From the NCBI GenBank assembly GCA_900547345.1, contig URGG01000096.1:1-6883 (forward strand): a stretch of DNA of 6,883 nt, given 5' to 3'. Every line of letters starts with the position of its first letter. Within the stretch, counting starts at the first letter, position 1. Positions 1 to 6,848 of the stretch are shown one piece after another. A program made the translations under genes and the position numbers. The stretch comes from an uncultured Collinsella sp. (GTDB lineage: Bacteria > Actinomycetota > Coriobacteriia > Coriobacteriales > Coriobacteriaceae). The notes below the pieces were generated by a model. That model was not told where the DNA came from, did not search any database, and saw only the letters and a program-made list of their open reading frames with translations.

Positions 1-2300
1 ATGGCTGCGTTATCGGTACAGGCAGACAAGGGCGGCACCGTTACGCGAATCCCCTGACGCCCAAGCTTCTTGATCATCATCTCGCGCAGATGCGGGTTGG
101 CCGAGACGCCGCCGCCGATGCAGTATTCCTTGCATCCGGTAGCGTGCAATGCGTTTTTGGCCTTCTTGTACTGCACGTCAAAGACAGCTGCCTCAAACGA
201 AGCTGCCAGATCGGGCAGGTGAATCGTGCGCCCGGCCTTGGTCTCCTGCTCGATGTAGAGCGTCACAGCGGTTTTAAGGCCCGAAAGCGAGAAGCGGTAG
301 TCCCCCCTGCTGTTAAGCGCACGGGGGAAATCGATCGCCTTGGGGTTGCCCGTCTCGGCCAGCTTAGAGATGATGGGGCCACCGGGATAGCCCAGACCCA
401 ACGCCTTGGCTACCTTGTCGAAGGCCTCGCCCACAGCGTCGTCGAGCGTCTCACCGAGCACCTCGTAGTCGCCCCACGCCTTCACGTGCACGAGCATGGT
501 GTGCCCGCCCGAGACAAGCGTGAAGATAAACGGCGGTTTGAGGTCGGGTTGCGCCAGCAGGTTGGCAAACAGATGACCCTCAAGATGATTGACGCACACG
601 AGCGGCTTGCCGGCAGCGTAGGCAAAGCCCTTGGCGAAGGCGACGCCAACCACGAGCGCGCCCACCAGGCCCGGACCCTGTGTCACGCCCACGGCGGCAA
701 GCTCGCTGGGGGCAATGGCTCCACCCTCAAGACCAAGCGATGCTGCGGCATCCTCAAGCGCTGCATCCACTACACTCACGATAACCTCAACGTGTTTGCG
801 CGAGGCGATTTCGGGCACCACGCCGCCAAAGCGGGCATGGAAATCAATCTGCGTCGACACCTGGTTGGCCAGCATATTGCCATCCGCATCGATAATCGCC
901 ACGGCCGTCTCGTCGCAGGAACTCTCGATAGCGAGCACTAGGCGGCGGCGTTCAATTTCGGCACGCTCCCCCTCGGAGCGCCCGGGCGCAGGCAGCGGCC
1001 ATACGCGCTGCTCTGCCGCCGTCGGCTCGGGCGAAGCATTGTCGACCGGAAGCACCAGGGGCAGCGGAGCCGTCATGACGATGGCATCCTTGCCGACACC
1101 GTAGTAGCCGCGGCGACGGCCAGCCTCGGTAAAGCCCAGAGCGTTATAAAGCGCGATCGCCCCCTCGTTACCGTCCTCGACCTCGAGCGAAGCCGTGGTG
1201 CAGCCGAGCATCTGGGCATCATAGCTCACGTGCGACAGCAGCTTGCGGGCAATGCCCTCGCGGCGATGTGCCGGGTCGACGGCGACATCCAGAATCTGCA
1301 CATCACCGTCCACGACCATACCGCCGGCAAGGCCCAGCAGCTTGCCGTCGTCGTGTGCCACCCACCAACTACGCGGCGCAGCGACGTCCTCGCCCAGTTC
1401 GGACAGGAACATGCCCGGCGTCCACGCCTCGTGTCCGGCACCTTCAAAGCAGGCAGCCTCCAGCGCGCTCGTGCCCTCGGCATCCGCCGCGCCCATGGGA
1501 CGGAACTGCAGATGACGACCGGCGAGCTCATCGGCAACACCCGTAATTTCGCTCTGCGCACTCTCGGCAAGACCAAGACGCTTGCGCTCGTTTTCCTCGG
1601 CATCCGAAAGGCGCGTGTAAATCGGCAAGACGCGGGCCGGATCGCCGTCACCCGCAGCGTGCGCGAGCAGCAAGCCCTCGCCCGAAGGCCACCACAGGTC
1701 GCGCTCCACGCAGCGGGCGGTCTCGTCCTCGCCCAGCAGCTTGCCATAGCGCACGAGACCGTCACCGGTCAGCTGAACCTGGTCCCAGTCCGCTGCTTGG
1801 CGCCACTCATCGAGCGCCACGGCGGCCTTGACCACGTGTTCGCGCTCAAATTGACGCTCGGGACCCTCATCAACCAGCATATACAGCGCCGGATATACCT
1901 CACCGCGCATAGCATCGGCCAAGATACCAAGCTTGCCGCGCGCGCCAGCCTTCCACGCCGTCCAAGCGCAAGCGTCGAGCGTCGACACGCCCAGCAGCGG
2001 AACATTGGCACCACGCGCGAGGCCCTTGGCAGTGGAGATGCCGATGCGCACACCCGTAAAGGACCCCGGGCCGCGGCCGACCACATAGCAACCAACATCG
2101 CTGCGATCCAGACCGGCTTGAGCCAGCACGCCATCAACGGTATTCACGAGCTCAACGTTGGCGTGACGGCGACACATGTGGTCGCCACTCACGAGCTTCG
2201 TCTCGCCCGTCTGCTCATCAATCCAGCTTGCCGCGCAGGCAAGCATGTCGGTCGAGGTATCGAGCGCCACCACCAGCGCGTTGTCGTTATGCAAGCTCAT
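1..2300 (-). CDS. tsaB/rimI/tsaD: TsaB-RimI-TsaD triple fusion protein (t6A synthesis and S18 acetylation), 3' end cut by window edge
   Basis: The frame was translated by hand from the ATG at 2300 and stays open for 766 codons to the left edge. Residues 1 to about 245 are TsaB, with LDTST near 13-17, GPGSFTGVRIG at 77-87, and DAMRGEVY at 129-136. Residues about 264-412 are a GNAT acetyltransferase of the RimI type: the acetyl-CoA loop RREGIA is at 346-351, and E373 and Y385 match the catalytic Glu and Tyr of E. coli RimI in both context and spacing. A Pro/Ala/Glu-rich linker (about 413-450) leads to TsaD: IESSCDETA at 458-466, metal ligands H572 and H576 in NHLEGH, LVSGGHT at 595-601, FSLSGLKTAV at 670-679, and the third ligand D763 in CTDNAA. 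Roughly 35-50 C-terminal residues are missing. TsaB and TsaD with TsaE transfer threonylcarbamoyl to A37 of tRNA; RimI acetylates the N-terminal Ala of ribosomal protein S18. The start overlaps the tsaE end by 14 nt, with a weak AAGG upstream. Confidence 0.95.
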   Translation of the reverse strand, partial: MSLHNDNALVVALDTSTDMLACAASWIDEQTGETKLVSGDHMCRRHANVELVNTVDGVLAQAGLDRSDVGCYVVGRGPGSFTGVRIGISTAKGLARGANVPLLGVSTLDACAWTAWKAGARGKLGILADAMRGEVYPALYMLVDEGPERQFEREHVVKAAVALDEWRQAADWDQVQLTGDGLVRYGKLLGEDETARCVERDLWWPSGEGLLLAHAAGDGDPARVLPIYTRLSDAEENERKRLGLAESAQSEITGVADELAGRHLQFRPMGAADAEGTSALEAACFEGAGHEAWTPGMFLSELGEDVAAPRSWWVAHDDGKLLGLAGGMVVDGDVQILDVAVDPAHRREGIARKLLSHVSYDAQMLGCTTASLEVEDGNEGAIALYNALGFTEAGRRRGYYGVGKDAIVMTAPLPLVLPVDNASPEPTAAEQRVWPLPAPGRSEGERAEIERRRLVLAIESSCDETAVAIIDADGNMLANQVSTQIDFHARFGGVVPEIASRKHVEVIVSVVDAALEDAAASLGLEGGAIAPSELAAVGVTQGPGLVGALVVGVAFAKGFAYAAGKPLVCVNHLEGHLFANLLAQPDLKPPFIFTLVSGGHTMLVHVKAWGDYEVLGETLDDAVGEAFDKVAKALGLGYPGGPIISKLAETGNPKAIDFPRALNSRGDYRFSLSGLKTAVTLYIEQETKAGRTIHLPDLAASFEAAVFDVQYKKAKNALHATGCKEYCIGGGVSANPHLREMMIKKLGRQGIRVTVPPLSACTDNAA

Positions 2301-2793
2301 CTTGTACAGCCTTATCAATCAAATGGGAAAGCTCCATTGCGCGGTCACCGTGCGCCTCGAGCGTTATCGTTCGCACATCGCTGTCGCCCTCATCACGCTT
2401 GAGCGTCACCGAAAGATACTCATCCGTCAGCTCGTCCTGGAATTGTTCGCCCCATTCCAGCAGGCAAGCACCCTCATAGCCCAGCACATCGAAAATGCCC
2501 GTATCCTCGAGCTCGTAGGCATGCTCCAGGCGGTATAGATCAAAGTGAAACAGCGGAATACGACCTTGATCGTGAACGGCCATGAGCGCAAACGTAGGGC
2601 TCGTAACCATATGCCCATCGCCCAGCCCGCGCGAGACGCCCTTGGTAAAGTGAGTTTTGCCCACTCCCAGGCCACCGGTCAGGATGAGCACATCGCCGTC
2701 CTCAAGGCACGGTGCAATTAGCTCGCCAAAGTACTCCGTATCGGCAGCGCAAGTCGTTTTGTAAGTACCTACCCCCAGGCGCTCCAGGGACAT
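2287..2793 (-). CDS. tsaE: TsaE, tRNA t6A37 threonylcarbamoyltransferase complex ATPase
   Basis: This cytoplasmic P-loop ATPase powers the turnover of the TsaB-TsaD complex in t6A synthesis. The 168 residues are close to the usual family length of about 150-160. Visible motifs in order are the Walker A loop GGLGVGKT at 40-47, the switch-like TSPTF at 64-68, FHFDLYRL at 82-89 with the Mg-linked Asp D85, and LLEWGE at 111-116, holding the family's Glu-Trp pair (E113, W114). The residue after the Walker A Thr is His48 where Thr is common; the nucleotide-binding Lys46 and Thr47 are intact. The ATG at 2793 is supported by AAGGAG at 2799-2804, five bases away. The 3' end overlaps the start of the TsaB-RimI-TsaD gene by 14 nt, so its partner is probably translated by coupling. 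Confidence 0.96.
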   Translation of the reverse strand: MSLERLGVGTYKTTCAADTEYFGELIAPCLEDGDVLILTGGLGVGKTHFTKGVSRGLGDGHMVTSPTFALMAVHDQGRIPLFHFDLYRLEHAYELEDTGIFDVLGYEGACLLEWGEQFQDELTDEYLSVTLKRDEGDSDVRTITLEAHGDRAMELSHLIDKAVQDELA

Positions 2794-2798
2794 ATATG

Positions 2799-2804
2799 CT
2801 CCTT
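2799..2804 (-). promoter_or_regulatory. Ribosome binding site of tsaE
   Basis: AAGGAG on the minus strand lies five bases before the tsaE ATG and just beyond the stop codon of the glycosylase gene. It fixes the tsaE start at 2793. Confidence 0.8.
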
Positions 2805-2805
2805 A

Positions 2806-3426
2806 TTATTCCGAGGCGTCCTCTGGTGCGGGATGTCGCTCCAGATAGTCGCCCAGCATCTTAAAGTCTTCCTCCAGCAGCTCCTGCCACGCCGGATTGC
2901 GCAGCGCTGCTGCCGGATGGAACGTGGGCATTACTACAAAATGCCCCATCTGGTGGAACCTGCCGCGCAGCTTAGTAATGCCAATCTCGGTCTTAAGCAC
3001 AAAGTGCGTCGCGGGGTTGCCGAGCGTCACGATAATATCGGGCCAGATGCTTCGAATCTGCTCACGCAAAAACGGCGAGCAAGCCAGCACTTCCTCGGGA
3101 CGCGGATTGCGGTTTCCCGGCGGGCGGCACTTAAGCACGTTGGCAATGTAGACGTCTTCGCGTTTGAGCCCCGCCAGCGACAAAATGCCGTTGAGGTCCT
3201 CGCCTGCCGCCCCCACAAAGGGCTCGCCCTGCAAATCCTCATTGCGGCCCGGCGCCTCACCGATAAACATGACGCGGGCGCGGGGGTTTCCCACGCCAAA
3301 CACGATGTTGTGACGCGACTGGTAGAGCTGGCAGAGATGACAATCGCCCAGAACGGCCTCGATTTCCTCGAGTGCGACCTCACGTGGTGCCTGATGGGTA
3401 TGACCGGGGATGTGCATGACGCCCAT
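2806..3426 (-). CDS. Family 4 (iron-sulfur) uracil-DNA glycosylase
   Basis: The enzyme cuts uracil from DNA, arising from cytosine deamination or dUTP misincorporation, and starts base excision repair. The 206 residues match the size of family 4 enzymes such as that of Thermus (about 205). Four cysteines are placed as expected for the [4Fe-4S] cluster: C29 and C32 (CHLC) near the N-terminus, C100 (LKCRPPGNRNP) and C116 (LACSPF). Motif 1 is GEAPGRNED at 56-64, followed by GEPFVGAAGEDL, and motif 2 is FHPAAALRNP at 169-178 with the active-site His170. ITKLRG at 150-155 is also typical. The ATG at 3426 is preferred over Met4 because TAGGAG lies five bases upstream. The gene sits 8 nt after alr and 12 nt before tsaE. 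Related SPO1 polymerase-like domains are a less likely alternative, as both active-site motifs are intact. Confidence 0.95.
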   Translation of the reverse strand: MGVMHIPGHTHQAPREVALEEIEAVLGDCHLCQLYQSRHNIVFGVGNPRARVMFIGEAPGRNEDLQGEPFVGAAGEDLNGILSLAGLKREDVYIANVLKCRPPGNRNPRPEEVLACSPFLREQIRSIWPDIIVTLGNPATHFVLKTEIGITKLRGRFHQMGHFVVMPTFHPAAALRNPAWQELLEEDFKMLGDYLERHPAPEDASE

Positions 3427-3431
3427 AGCGG

Positions 3432-3437
3432 CTCCTA
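3432..3437 (-). promoter_or_regulatory. Ribosome binding site of the glycosylase gene, overlapping the alr stop codon
   Basis: On the minus strand TAGGAG contains the TAG stop of alr (3437-3435) as its first three bases and is spaced five bases from the ATG at 3426. A ribosome ending alr therefore covers the initiation site of the next gene, which suggests coupling. Confidence 0.75.
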
Positions 3438-4580
3438 CACGTAGACCTTGTCGAGACGCATGCCAAAGCCGCAGGCGACCTCGTAGTTAATCGTTCCGCG
3501 CAGTCGGGCCATCTCGTCCATAGTGATCTCGGCATCGCCATCGCGGCCGACAATGATCATCTCGTCACCATACTCGGCCTCGGGAATCTCGTGTGCCGGG
3601 TTGGACTGAATGGCGACCATAAACTGGTCCATGCAGATATTGCCAACCTGATGCACGCGCTCGCCGCGATACAGCACATCCATACGATTGGAAAGCGTAC
3701 GCGATAGGCCATCGGCATAACCGATCGGCAGCGTGCAGATCTGAACGCGCGTACGCGGTACGCGGTAGGTAAAACCGTAGCCCACGCCCTCACCCATCGC
3801 AGGGTGTGCCACGCGCGTCACGCGCGCATGGACGCTCATAACGGGATCAAGCTGCATCACGCGGCCGCTCAGCTCGCACGGCTGCATGCCATACAAGCCA
3901 ACGCCGGCGCGGATCATATCAAAATGCATCGAGGGGTCGAGCATCGAGGACGGCGTGTTGGCGCAGTGCACGATACCGCACTCAAAACCCGCATCCTTAA
4001 TGGCCTGAACGGCCTCGGTAAAGCGCTGACACTGCAGCTTGTAGTCCCAGCCCGAAGGTTCATCGGCCGTGGCGAAGTGCGTAAATACGCCGTCGCACTG
4101 AATACCGCGATGGAAATTTATACCGCGGACAAAGTCGAGCACCTGCGTGTAGTGAACGCCGATACGATTCATGCCCGTCTCGATGGCGAGATGATACTTG
4201 CCCACTTTGCCCGCCGCGACGGCACATTCGCCATACGCAAGAGCAAAGTCAGACGTATAGACCGAGGGCATGATATCAAACTCGAGCAACGTCGGAATGG
4301 CCTCGATAGGCGGCTCGCTTAGGATGAGGATGGGCTTCGTAATCCCGCCCTGTCGGAGCTCAACGCCCTCGTTAACCGTCGCCGCGGCAAACATGTCGGC
4401 ACCGGCCGAATACATGATCTTGGCGCACTCAACAGCTCCATGACCATAAGCATCGGCCTTGACCACGCAACACAGGCGCTGACGTGGATTCAACAAGTTC
4501 TTATAGGCCCTCGTGTTGCGACGGAGCGCCCCGCGGTCGATCTCGACCCAGGACCAGCGCGTCAAATCGGCTTTATTCAT
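3435..4580 (-). CDS. alr: Alanine racemase (PLP-dependent)
   Basis: Alr interconverts L- and D-alanine in the cytoplasm and supplies D-Ala for peptidoglycan. At 381 residues it has normal family length and two domains: an N-terminal PLP barrel and a C-terminal beta domain. The PLP lysine is K41 in VVKADAYGHG (39-48). ETGMNRIG is at 134-141, with R139 aligning to Arg136 of the Geobacillus enzyme. HCANTPSSM is at 205-213, R224 lies in RAGVGLYG, the second catalytic base is Y268 in GVGYGFTY, IGYADGLSR is at 286-294, and NICMDQFM is at 314-321. The residue aligning to the carbamylated Lys129 of Geobacillus is Ala132 here. The ATG at 4580 follows the nnr stop by two bases (TAATCATG); the nearest purine-rich site, GAAGGG, is about 14 nt away, so translation probably depends on coupling to nnr. 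Confidence 0.97.
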   Translation of the reverse strand: MNKADLTRWSWVEIDRGALRRNTRAYKNLLNPRQRLCCVVKADAYGHGAVECAKIMYSAGADMFAAATVNEGVELRQGGITKPILILSEPPIEAIPTLLEFDIMPSVYTSDFALAYGECAVAAGKVGKYHLAIETGMNRIGVHYTQVLDFVRGINFHRGIQCDGVFTHFATADEPSGWDYKLQCQRFTEAVQAIKDAGFECGIVHCANTPSSMLDPSMHFDMIRAGVGLYGMQPCELSGRVMQLDPVMSVHARVTRVAHPAMGEGVGYGFTYRVPRTRVQICTLPIGYADGLSRTLSNRMDVLYRGERVHQVGNICMDQFMVAIQSNPAHEIPEAEYGDEMIIVGRDGDAEITMDEMARLRGTINYEVACGFGMRLDKVYV

Positions 4581-4582
4581 GA

Positions 4583-6199
4583 TTAGTCATCCGACCCTTC
4601 GTCCATGATTCCCAGATCTTCGAGCGCATCCTTTGCCGCCAGTTCCATGGCAGGACCGATCAAGTCGATAAGATCGGTCGCGATGACGCTCTTCTCACCA
4701 TACTCCGTCGCCGCGGCAAAACCGGCGTAGCTGTGAAGTGCGACGGCGTACGAATACAGCAACTCCCAACGATCCATCTCGTCGCGCATGGTGGCAAGCG
4801 TGCCGGCCAAAATACCCGCGAGAACATCACCCGAACCGGCAGTTGCCAGAGAAGCCGGACCCGAGAGCGGCAGCAGTACACGCTCAACGCCACAGATAGC
4901 CGTCGTCGGCCCCTTGGCAATGACCACCAGATTGTCGGAGCCTGCAGCCCAGACAACCTTCTGCGCGGCTGCAATCGCGGTACCAAGGTCGTTCACCTCG
5001 TCACCGGCAACCAGACGCGAAAGCTCACGATAGTGCGGCGTCATAACCAACGGCTGCTCGCGACGATACATCTCGGGGTTACTATCAATACCGTCAATGG
5101 CAATCTTAGCAAGGCAGTTGAGTGCATCGGCATCCAAAATAAGCGGTACATCAAGCTCGAGCAAGCCCGAAACCACCTGCATAGCGCCGGCAGACGTCGT
5201 CATACCGGGACCGCACAGTACGCAGCTGTACTTCTTTGCAATCTCGCACACCGTCATGCGCGCAGCGGCGCCAAAGGAGCCGCGGGAATCAGACGGAATA
5301 GCAAAGACGGGAATCGAAGGAAGTGCCATGCGAATAAGATTGGCGCAGGCGTCAGGAGCCGCGACTGCCACGTAACCAGCACCCGCGCGAGCTGCAGACT
5401 TGGCCGCCATAATGGCAGCACCAGGATATTGCGCAGATCCGGCGACAATAAGCACAGAGCCACGGGAATACTTATCGATATTCGTAGGAAGTGGAGCAAA
5501 GTAATCGACTAAGTCACCGGGCTCGACAATCTCGGCGGCGTGTTCGACATCATCGATGACCTCGTCAAGACGGTCGTAAAGATTGCCGCAGATCAAATCG
5601 CCAGCATACTCAGGACCATCAGCGCTATACAGACCAATCTTGGGCGCAATCATCGTCACCGTATGCTCGGCACGAATGCAGTCGTCATCAACAACGCCCG
5701 TCTCGGCATTCAGGCCCGAGGGGACATCAATGGATACGACACAATCGGCGCATTCATTGACCGTAGGAATCCAGATGGAGAACGGCGCACGCAGATTCCC
5801 GTGGAAACCGGTACCAAAAATGGCATCGACAACAACATCGGCCTTATCGATCAAAACCTCGAGTTCGTCACGCGAGGGGCCGACGCAAACGTGCACATCG
5901 CGGCCGGCAGTACGACGAGCAACATGACGTGCCAGAGCAGCAGGAATCTCATCCGGCTCAACCGGAGAAACGATATCGACGTCCACACCCTTATGGCTCA
6001 GAATATCGGCGGCAACCCAACCGTCGCCGCCATTATTACCAAAACCGACCAGAACGAGAACCCGATCGGGATTGAGCTTCAAGACCTCGTTGGCGGCAAA
6101 CTCACCCGCTAGCTCCATAAGCTCGGCCTTCGAAGTCCCTTCGCGTTCGATGATATCCTCGAGACGAACGACTTCTTCGGTACTCAAAACCGGTTTCAT
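4583..6199 (-). CDS. nnr: Bifunctional NAD(P)H-hydrate epimerase / ADP-dependent NAD(P)H-hydrate dehydratase
   Basis: This 538-residue protein repairs NADHX and NADPHX, the damaged hydrated forms of NADH and NADPH. Residues 1 to about 225 are the epimerase domain (YjeF_N/NnrE), with the phosphate loop GFGNNGGDGWVAA at 52-64, VVDAIFGTGFHG at 123-134, and SIDVPSGLNAETG at 156-168. Residues about 240-525 are the ribokinase-like dehydratase domain (NnrD): RGSVLIVAGSAQYPGAA at 246-262, GPGM at 330-333, LDADALN at 355-361, TPHYREL at 387-393, KGPTTAI at 429-435, and ATAGSGDVLAG at 452-462 holding the probable catalytic Asp458. The usual GTGD is GSGD here, a mild change. The fused layout is common in bacteria. 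The ATG at 6199 directly abuts the acpS stop, with AGGAG five bases before it inside acpS. The C-terminal 15 residues are acidic and look unstructured. Confidence 0.96.
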   Translation of the reverse strand: MKPVLSTEEVVRLEDIIEREGTSKAELMELAGEFAANEVLKLNPDRVLVLVGFGNNGGDGWVAADILSHKGVDVDIVSPVEPDEIPAALARHVARRTAGRDVHVCVGPSRDELEVLIDKADVVVDAIFGTGFHGNLRAPFSIWIPTVNECADCVVSIDVPSGLNAETGVVDDDCIRAEHTVTMIAPKIGLYSADGPEYAGDLICGNLYDRLDEVIDDVEHAAEIVEPGDLVDYFAPLPTNIDKYSRGSVLIVAGSAQYPGAAIMAAKSAARAGAGYVAVAAPDACANLIRMALPSIPVFAIPSDSRGSFGAAARMTVCEIAKKYSCVLCGPGMTTSAGAMQVVSGLLELDVPLILDADALNCLAKIAIDGIDSNPEMYRREQPLVMTPHYRELSRLVAGDEVNDLGTAIAAAQKVVWAAGSDNLVVIAKGPTTAICGVERVLLPLSGPASLATAGSGDVLAGILAGTLATMRDEMDRWELLYSYAVALHSYAGFAAATEYGEKSVIATDLIDLIGPAMELAAKDALEDLGIMDEGSDD

Positions 6200-6739
6200 C
6201 TATGCTCCTAGCGTATCTTGCGAAGCATCGCCCAGGTGCTCCGTCAATGCTGAATTCTGCAGCTGCTCAAGCTCATCTAAAACAGAGCGAGCCTCTTTAA
6301 ATGTCTGCGCTACGCGTTTCTTGGTACTCACCTTTTCCTCTTTTGGCTTAGGCCGAGCATCTTCGGTAATCGCGATGGCATTCGCAACGGCTAAGTCTCC
6401 TGTAAGCGTAATGGAAAGAGCGACCTCAACAACACCCAGCTCTTGAGCGATCTCGAGAGCACGGCCCGAAAGCAGCGCTTTCGGTTTGCCGAGTTTATCA
6501 CGCGTAACCGAAACATCCTTGCGACCAACGCCTTGACTAAAACCCGTGCCGAGAGCTTTAAGTACCGCCTCGCGCGAAGCAAAGCGGCTGGCATAGTGAG
6601 CAGCGGGGCGCGATGATGCATCGCAATACGCACGCTCTTCTTCGGTAAACACACACCGAGCAAACGACGGCGTCTTTTCAAGTATTGATTTCATGCGGGA
6701 AATCTCGACGATATCAACGCCGATACCAGCTTCAGCCAT
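6200..6739 (-). CDS. acpS: Holo-[acyl-carrier-protein] synthase with C-terminal extension
   Basis: AcpS moves 4'-phosphopantetheine from CoA onto a serine of acyl carrier protein, switching on fatty acid synthesis. Numbered from the ATG at 6739 it has 179 residues. Motifs are GIGVDIVEISRM at 5-16 with the Mg ligand D9, FTEEERAYC at 31-39, RFASREAVLKALGTG at 52-66 with the metal-linked E57, LGKPKALLSG at 83-92, and SITLTGDLAVANAIA at 109-123. The last block usually reads SI(T/S)H; here the His is Leu112. The catalytic fold ends near 125, which is a full normal AcpS; about 54 further charged, probably helical residues follow, with a Lys/Glu-rich stretch and a likely helix at 139-169. A start at 6751 is possible on paper, but that ATG lies at the ribosome binding site (GGAGG at 6745-6749), so 6739 is chosen. 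It is the first gene of the operon. Confidence 0.92.
   Translation of the reverse strand: MAEAGIGVDIVEISRMKSILEKTPSFARCVFTEEERAYCDASSRPAAHYASRFASREAVLKALGTGFSQGVGRKDVSVTRDKLGKPKALLSGRALEIAQELGVVEVALSITLTGDLAVANAIAITEDARPKPKEEKVSTKKRVAQTFKEARSVLDELEQLQNSALTEHLGDASQDTLGA
6205..6209 (-). promoter_or_regulatory. Ribosome binding site of nnr, inside acpS
   Basis: AGGAG on the minus strand lies within the last codons of acpS, five bases before the nnr ATG. The acpS stop TAG and the nnr ATG touch with no gap, so the two genes are probably translated together. Confidence 0.75.
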
Positions 6740-6741
6740 GT

Positions 6742-6749
6742 TCACCTCC
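6742..6749 (-). promoter_or_regulatory. Strong ribosome binding site that sets the acpS start
   Basis: GGAGGTGA on the minus strand is nearly a perfect complement of the 16S rRNA end. Its GGAGG core is five bases before the ATG at 6739. The alternative upstream ATG (6751-6749) overlaps it by a base and so is unlikely to be the start. Confidence 0.85.
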
Positions 6750-6768
6750 ATATCGCACAGACTAAGTT

Positions 6769-6798
6769 ATTGTAGCCCGTTCACAGAAGATGCGACAA
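6769..6798 (-). promoter_or_regulatory. Candidate proximal sigma70-type promoter of the acpS operon
   Basis: On the minus strand, TTGTCG (6798-6793, 4 of 6 consensus bases) and TACAAT (6774-6769, 5 of 6) are separated by 18 bases. Transcription would start near 6762, leaving a leader of roughly 20-25 bases that still includes the acpS ribosome binding site. No experimental support is available. Confidence 0.55.
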
Positions 6799-6804
6799 AC
6801 GAGG

Positions 6805-6834
6805 GTTATAAAACACAGCTACTATGTGAGACAA
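6805..6834 (-). promoter_or_regulatory. Candidate distal sigma70-type promoter of the acpS operon
   Basis: On the minus strand, TTGTCT (6834-6829, 4 of 6) and TATAAC (6810-6805, 5 of 6) are separated by 18 bases, the same layout as the proximal candidate 36 bases downstream. It lies between the terminator and the proximal promoter. Either or both may be real. Confidence 0.45.
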
Positions 6835-6848
6835 GAGCCCGTAAACGC

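Noticed and set aside
90..941. A 283-codon plus-strand open frame opposite TsaD
   Set aside because: The minus strand here encodes all TsaD signature motifs in frame; the plus-strand product resembles no family I know.
1226..2137. Two minus-strand open frames (1226-1765 and 1769-2137) that could pass for separate small genes
   Set aside because: They are in another frame than the continuous TsaB-RimI-TsaD reading and show Arg/Ser/Cys-rich sequence without domain motifs.
1230..2402. A 390-codon open frame on the plus strand across the TsaB-RimI part
   Set aside because: It is antisense to a well-supported coding frame, has no recognisable domain, and is rich in Arg, His and Ala as expected for the complement of GC-rich codons.
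3741..3770. Short repeated TACGCGG units
   Set aside because: They lie within conserved alr coding sequence (YRVPRTRVQ) and reflect Arg and Tyr codon choice.
4733..5512. A 259-codon plus-strand open frame opposite the dehydratase domain of nnr
   Set aside because: It is a shadow of the nnr frame; the composition is rich in Arg, Asn and Thr, and no motif or convincing ribosome binding site was seen.
6740..6751. Upstream ATG at 6751 as the acpS start
   Set aside because: It adds four residues (MEVN) and overlaps the ideal ribosome binding site that serves the ATG at 6739.
6752..6848. Possible small RNA, tRNA or small ORF between the terminator and acpS
   Set aside because: No cloverleaf, second terminator or start codon with ribosome binding site was visible; promoter elements explain the stretch.
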